A stretch of DNA of 7,038 bases from Kingella oralis (GTDB lineage Bacteria; Pseudomonadota; Gammaproteobacteria; Burkholderiales; Neisseriaceae), in NCBI GenBank assembly GCA_905373195.1, contig CAJPSG010000053.1:1-7038 (forward strand), read 5' to 3'. Shown piece after piece: positions 1 through 5,264 of this stretch. The stretch's first letter is position 1. Each line of letters opens with the position of its first letter. Made by a program: the position numbers and the translations under genes. Below the pieces are notes generated by a model, which saw only the letters and a list, made by a program, of their open reading frames with translations, was not told where the DNA came from and did not search any database.

Positions 1-1
1 C

Positions 2-106
2 GCCGCCATTGGCGCGATGGTGCGCAGTTCCTACCACGCCGATATGCAGGCGCATGATGTGTTGGAAGAGCAGAAACACAAAGGTGGCGGCTGCGGGCAT
101 CATTAA
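2..106 (+). CDS. C-terminal end of an unidentified protein (5' end outside window)
   Basis: An open frame enters from the left edge and gives 34 residues, beginning AAIGAMVRSSYHAD and ending KHKGGGCGHH before a TAA stop at 104-106. I do not recognise the family. The last eight residues combine glycines, one cysteine and two histidines, which could bind a metal, but such tails occur in unrelated proteins. A strong intrinsic terminator begins 18 bases after the stop, which supports this as the true frame and end of a transcription unit. An overlapping frame (9-323) runs through that terminator and through DUS repeats, so I take it as spurious. There is too little sequence to assign a function. 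Confidence 0.6.
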   Translation, partial: AAIGAMVRSSYHADMQAHDVLEEQKHKGGGCGHH

Positions 107-123
107 CGCCATGCCGATTATCC

Positions 124-154
124 AAAGGGCGGATGATTTATCCGTCCTTTTTTT
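124..154 (+). terminator. Rho-independent terminator of the upstream plus-strand gene
   Basis: Arms 124-134 (AAAGGGCGGAT) and 140-150 (ATCCGTCCTTT) form an 11-bp stem with one G-U pair and a five-base loop. The stem is followed directly by more Ts up to 154. This is the classic intrinsic terminator shape, placed just after the stop codon at 104-106. Confidence 0.85.
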
Positions 155-162
155 GTGCCGAC

Positions 163-212
163 AAAAAGGCAGCCTGAAAACGGTTTGGAATACGTTTTCA
201 GGCTGCCTTTTT
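163..212. terminator. DUS inverted pair, 20-bp perfect stem, likely bidirectional terminator
   Basis: Left arm 163-182 and right arm 193-212 are perfect 20-base reverse complements around a 10-base loop. Each arm holds one exact DUS (167-178 plus, 197-208 minus). Both arms end in a run of five A or T, so either strand gives a hairpin followed by U residues. It could back up the 124-154 terminator on the plus strand and stop readthrough from the transporter gene on the minus strand. Paired DUS are known to act as terminators in Neisseriaceae. Confidence 0.75.
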
Positions 213-354
213 ATTGCGATACCAGTTTCATATTTTCAGGCTGAAACATTTGCAAAACCTGTAACCGATGAGCATCGGCGGCTCGCCGACATCTTGTTAA
301 ATCAGTCATGCGATGTTCAATAAGCAATGGCGGTGAGCCGCCGCTCCATTTTAG
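213..354. other. Intergenic stretch with nested inverted repeats, no gene seen
   Basis: No convincing coding frame. A degenerate DUS core (TTTTCAGGCTGAAAC) lies near 229-245. Arms CCGATG and CATCGG (265-270, 273-278) are adjacent. A longer imperfect repeat pairs 276-288 with 331-343 (13 positions, one G-U), and inside it 289-293 pairs with 312-316. The set could fold as one structured RNA or be the remnant of a small repeat element. No family recognised. Confidence 0.35.
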
Positions 355-391
355 GTTTCAGGCTGCCTTATCACACAAGGCAGCCTGAAAC
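355..391. repeat. DUS inverted pair downstream of the transporter gene
   Basis: Arms 355-369 (GTTTCAGGCTGCCTT) and 377-391 are perfect 15-base complements with a seven-base loop, with exact DUS at 357-368 (minus) and 378-389 (plus). It begins six bases after the transporter stop codon in the direction of transcription. It lacks a U run on that side, so it may act mainly as an uptake signal or mRNA 3'-end stabiliser, with 163-212 as the better terminator. Confidence 0.75.
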
Positions 392-397
392 GCTTGT

Positions 398-1879
398 TTA
401 CCAGTATCCCAACGTTTTCCACCACAGCAAACCGATGGTGCAGAAAATCAGGATTTCAACCACGCTCATCACAAAGCCTGCAACCCACCATTCGCCCATC
501 GTGGTGTAGCCCGAATTGTAGATAACGGGCGATGAGCCTGATGCGTAGTGGGTGAGCGACATCATAATGCCTGTGCTGGCGGCGAGAATCAGCGCGAACA
601 GCATGGGCGGCGCGCCCAGATGCAAGCCCACGGCGTAGAACGCGCCGAGCATGGCGGTAACGTGTGCCGTGCCGCTGGCAAACATATAGTGTGAATAGAT
701 GTACACCAAAGCCAGCAAGGCGCAGCCGACTACCCAGCTTAAACCCATGCCTTGAATTTGTTGCCCCATCATGTCGGAGAACCATTTAATCAAGCCCAAT
801 TTGTTGAGGAAAGTTGCCATCATCACCAAGGCGGCGAACCATACAATCGTGTCCCACGCGCCTTTTTCTTTCAGCACGTCATCCCACGTTAAAACGCCTG
901 TGAGCAGCAGCAAGGATAAGCCGAGGAAAGTGGTAGTGGTGGCATCCACTTTAACGCCAAACAGCATATCGGGGATACCTGCCCACAACACGAGCAACAC
1001 GGCAAACACGCCCAGCATGATTTTTTCGCCTCTGCTCATCGGTCCCATTTCTTTGAGTTTGGCGCGCGCCATTTCGGGCGCGTCGGGCGTGCTGGTGATT
1101 TCGGGTTTATACAACACATACAAAATAATCGGCATCAACGCCATCGCCACCAAACCTGGCACAACCATGGCGGTGAACCATGTGCCCCATGATAGGTGGA
1201 TTTTGGTGTCGGTGGCTTTGGCAACCAAGTCCACCACCAAGGGGTTGGGCGCGGTGGCGGTTACGAAAATTAAGCAGGAAATGATGTTGGCGTGGTAGTT
1301 CACCAACGCCAAATAGCGTCCAATTTTGTTTTGCGTGCCTTTTTCGGGGTCGGAATCAAAGCTGGCAGCGATGGCTTTCATAATCGGGTGCACAATCGCG
1401 CCGCCGCGTGCGGTGTTGGATGGGGTAACGGGCGCAATCAGCAAGTCGCACAAGGCTAGGCTGTATGCCACGCCGATGGTTTTTTTGCCAAATAGAGAAA
1501 GGAACAAATAGCCAATGCGCGAACCCAGCCCTGTTTTGAGCAAGCCGCGCGAAATCATAATAGCGATACCAATCATCCAAATCAGCGTGCTGTTCAGGCT
1601 GCTTAATGCGTCTTTGGCGGCTTGGGCGGATGGGTTTTTGATGGGTTTGCCATCTGCGCCCATTTCGGGCACGGTTACTTGCAGCAACGCCACAATGGTC
1701 ATGGCAAGCACGGCCATCGCGCCGATGGGCATGGCTTTGCCGATGATGCCCGCGATGATGCCGATAAACAACGCAAGCAGATGCCATGCGTTCGGCGCAA
1801 CGCCTTCGGGCGCGGGGATAAACCAGAGAATTAGCGTTAAAGCTAATGCAACGGCGGCTGGGATTGGTTTAAAGCCCAT
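398..1879 (-). CDS. DASS/CitT-type dicarboxylate (or citrate) antiporter
   Basis: This 493-residue protein, within a few residues of the usual length for the family, is a multi-spanning membrane protein of the divalent anion:sodium symporter (SLC13/CitT/2-oxoglutarate-malate) superfamily. Visible marks are the SNT signature in IAPVTPSNTARGG (154-156), the segment TATAPNPL (207-214), SGTAHVTAM (402-410), and the family C-terminus LTHYASGSSPVIYNSGY (442-458) ending in WWKTLGYW. Hydrophobic segments run through the whole chain. CitT-like members usually exchange one di- or tricarboxylate for another, for example with succinate leaving the cell. Malate or fumarate in and succinate out would suit the fumarase and fumarate-reductase-like neighbours, but the exact substrate cannot be read from sequence. 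The ATG at 1879 is supported by GAGGTG at 1885-1890. The gap of 319 bases to the gene before it suggests separate expression. Confidence 0.88.
   Translation of the reverse strand: MGFKPIPAAVALALTLILWFIPAPEGVAPNAWHLLALFIGIIAGIIGKAMPIGAMAVLAMTIVALLQVTVPEMGADGKPIKNPSAQAAKDALSSLNSTLIWMIGIAIMISRGLLKTGLGSRIGYLFLSLFGKKTIGVAYSLALCDLLIAPVTPSNTARGGAIVHPIMKAIAASFDSDPEKGTQNKIGRYLALVNYHANIISCLIFVTATAPNPLVVDLVAKATDTKIHLSWGTWFTAMVVPGLVAMALMPIILYVLYKPEITSTPDAPEMARAKLKEMGPMSRGEKIMLGVFAVLLVLWAGIPDMLFGVKVDATTTTFLGLSLLLLTGVLTWDDVLKEKGAWDTIVWFAALVMMATFLNKLGLIKWFSDMMGQQIQGMGLSWVVGCALLALVYIYSHYMFASGTAHVTAMLGAFYAVGLHLGAPPMLFALILAASTGIMMSLTHYASGSSPVIYNSGYTTMGEWWVAGFVMSVVEILIFCTIGLLWWKTLGYW
1593..1604 (-). repeat. DUS-like 12-mer inside the transporter gene (11/12)
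   Basis: TTCAGGCTGCTT differs by one base from the minus-strand DUS and lies inside coding sequence. It may be a weak uptake signal or chance. Confidence 0.4.
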
Positions 1880-1884
1880 GGTTT

Positions 1885-1890
1885 CACCTC
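1885..1890 (-). promoter_or_regulatory. Ribosome binding site of the transporter gene
   Basis: CACCTC on the plus strand reads GAGGTG on the coding strand, five bases before the ATG at 1879. It is the strongest Shine-Dalgarno sequence among the minus-strand genes here and fixes the start. Confidence 0.7.
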
Positions 1891-1925
1891 GTAAAAGTTG
1901 AGTTAAGAAAGAAAAGGTTTAATCG

Positions 1926-1983
1926 GTTTCAGGCTGCCGCTGCGCGATTTGCGCCTGCCGGGGCGATTTAGGCAGCCTGAAAC
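1926..1983. repeat. DUS inverted pair with long loop, upstream of the transporter gene
   Basis: Arms 1926-1938 and 1971-1983 are 13-base complements around a 32-base loop. The right arm holds an exact DUS (1970-1981, plus); the left is 11/12 (1928-1939). If the promoter proposed at 1987-1995 is right, this hairpin lies in the transporter leader. Confidence 0.65.
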
Positions 1984-1986
1984 GCC

Positions 1987-1995
1987 ATTTTAGCA
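1987..1995 (-). promoter_or_regulatory. Candidate extended -10 promoter for the transporter gene
   Basis: The minus strand reads TGCTAAAAT, matching TGnTATAAT at all but one base. The sequence 17 bases upstream (TTTAAG) is a weak -35, as can be the case for extended -10 promoters. The leader would be about 100 bases and contain the 1926-1983 DUS pair. Confidence 0.35.
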
Positions 1996-2060
1996 AACAT
2001 GATTTAACTCTTAAATAACACGTTTTGCCTTGATATAACTTAAATTAACAGTGCAACCGT

Positions 2061-2098
2061 TTTTCAGGCTGCCCGACTGGTTGCGGGCAGCCTGAAAA
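2061..2098. repeat. DUS-like inverted pair, 15-bp stem
   Basis: Arms 2061-2075 and 2084-2098 are perfect complements with an eight-base loop. Both copies read GGGCAGCCTGAA in the uptake orientation, one mismatch from the exact DUS. It lies between the NuoF-like and transporter genes, without a following T run. Confidence 0.65.
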
Positions 2099-2150
2099 GT
2101 GTATCGGGCGGTGTGCCATCCGTTATGGATAGAGCGCGGGAAGCGGCTCG

Positions 2151-2188
2151 GGCAGCCTGAAACGGCATTCATCCGTTTTCAGGCTGCC
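2151..2188. repeat. DUS inverted pair just after the NuoF-like gene
   Basis: Arms 2151-2165 and 2173-2188 pair over 15 bases with a single-base bulge and a seven-base loop. An exact DUS lies at 2178-2189 (minus), an 11/12 copy at 2150-2161 (plus). It starts about ten bases after the NuoF-like stop codon, the usual place for a terminator-type DUS pair, though the minus strand has no U run after it. Confidence 0.65.
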
Positions 2189-2198
2189 TTTGCGCCGC

Positions 2199-3452
2199 TT
2201 ATTTGTTTTCAGGCAAACCGTATTCAATCGGGAAGGTGCGCATGGAGCTGGCGACCACGGTTGCCGCGCCGGTAATCAAGCCGCAGCGTCCCGCCCCTGG
2301 CATGATGTTTACCAAATTTTGCAGGGCGTGCAAATCGTCTTCGGTGCTGGTGCCGTTGTCCACGCGCTCAACCAAGCGGGCGAGTTGGTAGGTGCCGCCT
2401 TTGCAGGGCGGGCATTGTCCGCAAGAATTGTTGGCGAAAAATTGGATGTAATCGGCGGTTTTGCGCACGATGCTGGTGCCCTCGGATACCACAATCATCG
2501 CGCCTGTGCCCAAGCCTGAATTGCGCTCTTTGGCGGAAACGAAGTCCAGCGGCACATCTAAATCTTTGGCGGTGAGAATGTTGTTGGATGGCCCGCCCAT
2601 AAACACGGCTTTGAAGGTGCGCCCTTCCAACATACCGCCGCCGTAGTTGTCAATCAGCTCGCGCAGGGTGATGCCCATCGGCAGTTCAAACAAGCCTTCG
2701 TTTAACACGTCGCCCGATAGCGAATACAGCTTCGTGCCTACGCCGTTGGCGCGTCCCAAGCTGCGATACCATGCCGCGCCGTTGCGCAAGATATGGGGAA
2801 CGTGCGCCAGCGTTTCGGTGTTGTTGAGTAAGGTGGGCTCGCCTGCCACGCCTTTTTGGAATGGGAACGGGGGCTTGTATTGCGGGAACGGGAAGCCGCC
2901 GTTGAGCCATGAAATCACGGCGGTTTCTTCGCCGCCGATGTAGCGTCCTGATGATTCGGTTACTTTGATGATAAGCGGTTTGCCCAGATGCGCTTCAATG
3001 CGTTGAAACAGCGCGTGTTTTTGCCATTGGGCGATGGCTTCGCGCGTGGCGGCGAGCGATTCGGTGAGATGCGGGTTAATGTAGAGAATGATGTTGTTGG
3101 CGCGGGTGTACACGGCAGCAATCAGCGCGCCTTCGATGACTTGGTGCGGCGCGTGTTCCAGCAAGAAGCGGTCTTTGAATGTGCCCGGTTCGTCTTCGTT
3201 GGCGTTGCAGACCACATAGCGGTCGCCGCTTTCGCTGGGCGATTCTGCCATCGCTGTCCATTTGCGGTGGGTGGGGAAGCCTGCACCGCCCATGCCGCAT
3301 AAGCCTGCGTCTTCCAGCACTTTGGCGATGTTATCAGGCGCGGTAAGAGCGTTGAGCAAGCCTTCGCCGCCGCCCACGGCAAGCCATGCGTTTAAGTCGG
3401 AGCCGACAAGGCGGCTGGGATGGAGTAATACTTGGTTCAGTTCGTTTTTCAT
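2199..3452 (-). CDS. NuoF-like NADH-binding flavoprotein (FMN, [4Fe-4S]) of a fumarate-reductase-like complex
   Basis: This 417-residue protein is recognisable as a homologue of NuoF, the NADH-oxidising 51-kDa subunit of complex I, which takes a hydride from NADH onto FMN and passes single electrons to a [4Fe-4S] cluster. Visible marks: the nucleotide-binding glycine loop GMGGAGFPTHRKW (53-65), CNANEDEPGTFKDR (82-95), GGEETA (173-178), NNTETLAHVP (210-219), SGLGTGAMIV (312-321), and cluster ligands Cys344, 347, 350 in SCGQCPPCKGG with Cys390 in GRCGL. There is no N-terminal thioredoxin-like domain and no C-terminal ferredoxin domain, so it is not an HydB-type bifurcating subunit. No NuoE or NuoG gene is nearby; the neighbours instead encode an iron-sulfur protein and a fumarate-reductase-like flavoprotein, so it probably serves as their NADH entry module. 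The ATG at 3452 has only a weak GGA upstream. Family very secure, complex role inferred. Confidence 0.9.
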   Translation of the reverse strand: MKNELNQVLLHPSRLVGSDLNAWLAVGGGEGLLNALTAPDNIAKVLEDAGLCGMGGAGFPTHRKWTAMAESPSESGDRYVVCNANEDEPGTFKDRFLLEHAPHQVIEGALIAAVYTRANNIILYINPHLTESLAATREAIAQWQKHALFQRIEAHLGKPLIIKVTESSGRYIGGEETAVISWLNGGFPFPQYKPPFPFQKGVAGEPTLLNNTETLAHVPHILRNGAAWYRSLGRANGVGTKLYSLSGDVLNEGLFELPMGITLRELIDNYGGGMLEGRTFKAVFMGGPSNNILTAKDLDVPLDFVSAKERNSGLGTGAMIVVSEGTSIVRKTADYIQFFANNSCGQCPPCKGGTYQLARLVERVDNGTSTEDDLHALQNLVNIMPGAGRCGLITGAATVVASSMRTFPIEYGLPENK

Positions 3453-3484
3453 GATTTTGATTCCGTATGGTGATTGGGTGGTTG

Positions 3485-3534
3485 AGGCAGCCTGAAAGTG
3501 TGTTGGCGCGTGCCCGATGGTTTTCAGGCTGCCT
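3485..3534. repeat. DUS inverted pair upstream of the NuoF-like gene
   Basis: Exact DUS at 3485-3496 (plus) and 3523-3534 (minus); the arms 3485-3497 and 3522-3534 pair over 13 bases with a 24-base loop. It lies in the 173-base gap between the flavoprotein and NuoF-like genes, about 30 bases before the NuoF-like start. Confidence 0.7.
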
Positions 3535-3564
3535 ATGCGCTGGATAATGGCACGGTTTGGTTTT

Positions 3565-3613
3565 CCGTTTTCAGGCTGCCTTTGCCAATGCGACTGAGGC
3601 AGCCTGAAAACGG
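3565..3613. repeat. DUS inverted pair, 17-bp stem, just after the flavoprotein gene
   Basis: Arms 3565-3581 and 3597-3613 are perfect 17-base complements with a 15-base loop, with exact DUS at 3570-3581 (minus) and 3597-3608 (plus). It starts 12 bases after the flavoprotein stop codon. On the minus strand the hairpin is followed by an A-rich stretch, not Us, so it may pause or stabilise mRNA without fully ending transcription. Confidence 0.7.
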
Positions 3614-3625
3614 GTTATCGCGTTC

Positions 3626-5248
3626 TCAATCAATCGCGCACACCAATCCTGCGTGTTCTTTCCAATCAAATGTGCCGTAATCGGGGTACAACACGGGGGC
3701 TTTCACATCGCTTTTCACGCCTGCTTTTTGCAAGGCACGTTGGAAGTTGTGCACGTGTTCCAAACCGCCGCGCACGTTGTTGCGGCGTGGGGCTTTGGCG
3801 GCGGCGCGCCCTGCACGGCGACCAAAGCTGATGATGTCTAGCAACGCGTTGCCCATTAAGCGGTTGCGCCCGTGGATGCCGCCTGATACTTCGCCTGCGG
3901 CATACAAGCCTTTCACGGTGGTTTCGCCATCGCCGTTGATTTCAATGCCGCCGTTTTGGTAGTGCAGCGTGGGGTGGATGATTAAAGGCTCGCTTTCGGG
4001 GTGCACGCCGCATTTGTGGGCAACGTGTCCTAGCGTTACCAAGCGTTTCATAATATCGGGCTGCTCGGCGATGATGCGGGGCGTGTCCAAAAATACGCCC
4101 ACTTGCCCATCGCGCACCACGCCGCGCCCTTCTTGCACTTCGCGCAAAATAGCGGCGGCGACCACATCGCGCGGTTGCAATTCATCCACAAAACGCTCGC
4201 CCAAGCCGTTTACCAATTTTGTGCCTGCCGAGCGCGTGGCTTCGGAAATCAGCGCGCCTGCCATGTGCGGTGGGTGGGCAACGCCTGTGGGGTGGTATTG
4301 GAAGCTGTCCATATCGCGCAGTTTCGCGCCGATGCGATACGCCAACACCAAGCCGTCTGCCGTTGCGCCGTAGTGGTTGGATGTGGCGAAGCCTTGCAAA
4401 TGCAAACGCCCCGAGCCGCCTGTTGCCAAAATAACCGCGTTGGCGTAAACAGTTACCAGTTGGCGTTTTTCCAAGTCATACAATACCGCGCCCACGCAGT
4501 TGCCCTCGTTGTCGGACAGCAATTCCACAGCGGGATGGCGGTTTAGCTGGGTGATGCGCGGTTCAATTTCCACCGCTTCGCGCAGCACTTTCATCATCTC
4601 CAAGCCTGTGAAGTCGCGGTGGCACAAGATGCGCTGCGCGGTGGTACCGCCTGCTTTTTTGCGCACCAGTTTGCCATTGCGGTCGCCGCCTTGGGTGTCA
4701 AAATCCATGCCCAAGCCAATCAACCAGCGAATCGCCGATGGTGCATCGGTAACCATTTGCGCCACCAATTCTTTTTTCGCTGCCATATGCCCGCCTTTAA
4801 GCGTGTCTTCATAATGGCGTTGCAAGCTGTCGTCTTCGCCCACGGCAGCCTGAATGCCGCCCTCCGCCATCACGGTATTGCTGTCGCCGATGCGCAGCTT
4901 GTTCGCCATAATCACGCTTACGCCCTCGGCTGCGGCGGTTAAAGCCGCCGCTGCACCCGCGCCACCGCCGCCAATCACCAATACATCGGTGCGCATGCTT
5001 TCCGCGCCTGCCAAATCGTAGTCTTCAATCAAAGGATGGGCGGTGAGCAAGCGGGCTAAATCGGGATGACAAGAATCGCCCGCGTTCACGCCCACGCTCA
5101 ATGTGGTGTGTGCGCTGGGGGCGTAGTCGGGGTGGAAGGTTTTGAGCAAAACGTCTTTTTCGGGCAGCGTGCCGTTGAGTTGGGGCTCGGCGCGGCGCAG
5201 GTTGGCTAACGCGGTTTCGTAATCAATGCCTTTTGCGGTGTGAGTCAT
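3626..5248 (-). CDS. Fumarate reductase/succinate dehydrogenase-like flavoprotein, FAD probably non-covalent
   Basis: The 540-residue protein belongs to the FrdA/SdhA/NadB superfamily, which interconverts fumarate and succinate or oxidises aspartate on FAD. The FAD Rossmann loop is VLVIGGGGAGAAAA (89-102). Residues matching the Frd active site are all present: His319 in HPTG, Glu335 in LISEATR, Arg360 in QPRDVV, His429 in HPTLHY, Arg463 in GRNRLMGN. At the place where FrdA/SdhA carry the flavin-linking histidine (SHT), this protein has Asn124 (GDSNTV), so FAD is probably bound without a covalent link. About 86 residues precede the Rossmann fold, far more than in FrdA, and the C-terminal cap after the last FAD motif is only about 60 residues. 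I chose ATG 5248, preceded by AAGAAAGG, over TTG 5272, which would overlap the previous gene. Fumarate reduction is favoured by the NADH module and fumarase nearby; aspartate oxidase is the main alternative. Confidence 0.85.
   Translation of the reverse strand: MTHTAKGIDYETALANLRRAEPQLNGTLPEKDVLLKTFHPDYAPSAHTTLSVGVNAGDSCHPDLARLLTAHPLIEDYDLAGAESMRTDVLVIGGGGAGAAAALTAAAEGVSVIMANKLRIGDSNTVMAEGGIQAAVGEDDSLQRHYEDTLKGGHMAAKKELVAQMVTDAPSAIRWLIGLGMDFDTQGGDRNGKLVRKKAGGTTAQRILCHRDFTGLEMMKVLREAVEIEPRITQLNRHPAVELLSDNEGNCVGAVLYDLEKRQLVTVYANAVILATGGSGRLHLQGFATSNHYGATADGLVLAYRIGAKLRDMDSFQYHPTGVAHPPHMAGALISEATRSAGTKLVNGLGERFVDELQPRDVVAAAILREVQEGRGVVRDGQVGVFLDTPRIIAEQPDIMKRLVTLGHVAHKCGVHPESEPLIIHPTLHYQNGGIEINGDGETTVKGLYAAGEVSGGIHGRNRLMGNALLDIISFGRRAGRAAAKAPRRNNVRGGLEHVHNFQRALQKAGVKSDVKAPVLYPDYGTFDWKEHAGLVCAID
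4843..4854 (+). repeat. DUS-like 12-mer inside the flavoprotein gene (11/12)
   Basis: CGGCAGCCTGAA differs from the DUS only at the first base. It lies in coding sequence for the GGIQAA segment of the FAD domain. Confidence 0.45.
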
Positions 5249-5249
5249 T

Positions 5250-5261
5250 TTCAGGCTGCCT
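5250..5261 (-). repeat. Single exact DUS inside the translation start region of the flavoprotein gene
   Basis: The coding strand reads AAGAAAGGCAGCCTGAAA then ATG. The DUS AGGCAGCCTGAA fills nearly all of the 16-base gap between the iron-sulfur gene stop and the flavoprotein start, and its first bases (AGG) form part of the purine-rich ribosome binding site. It is the only exact DUS here without an inverted partner. Confidence 0.8.
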
Positions 5262-5264
5262 TTC

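Noticed and set aside
2030..2043. FNR-like TTGATATAACTTAA upstream of the transporter gene
   Set aside because: Only one half-site is good (8/10 overall), and the distance to the proposed -10 is not typical.
163..3613. CRISPR array or insertion sequence ends from repeated 12-mers
   Set aside because: The repeats are short, occur in both orientations at irregular spacing, and match the known DUS dialect. No spacers, transposase or target duplications are visible.
3626..5248. L-aspartate oxidase (NadB)
   Set aside because: Not fully excluded, as both have non-covalent FAD. However, no nadA or nadC lies nearby, and an NADH module with an iron-sulfur wire makes no sense for an oxidase using fumarate or oxygen directly.
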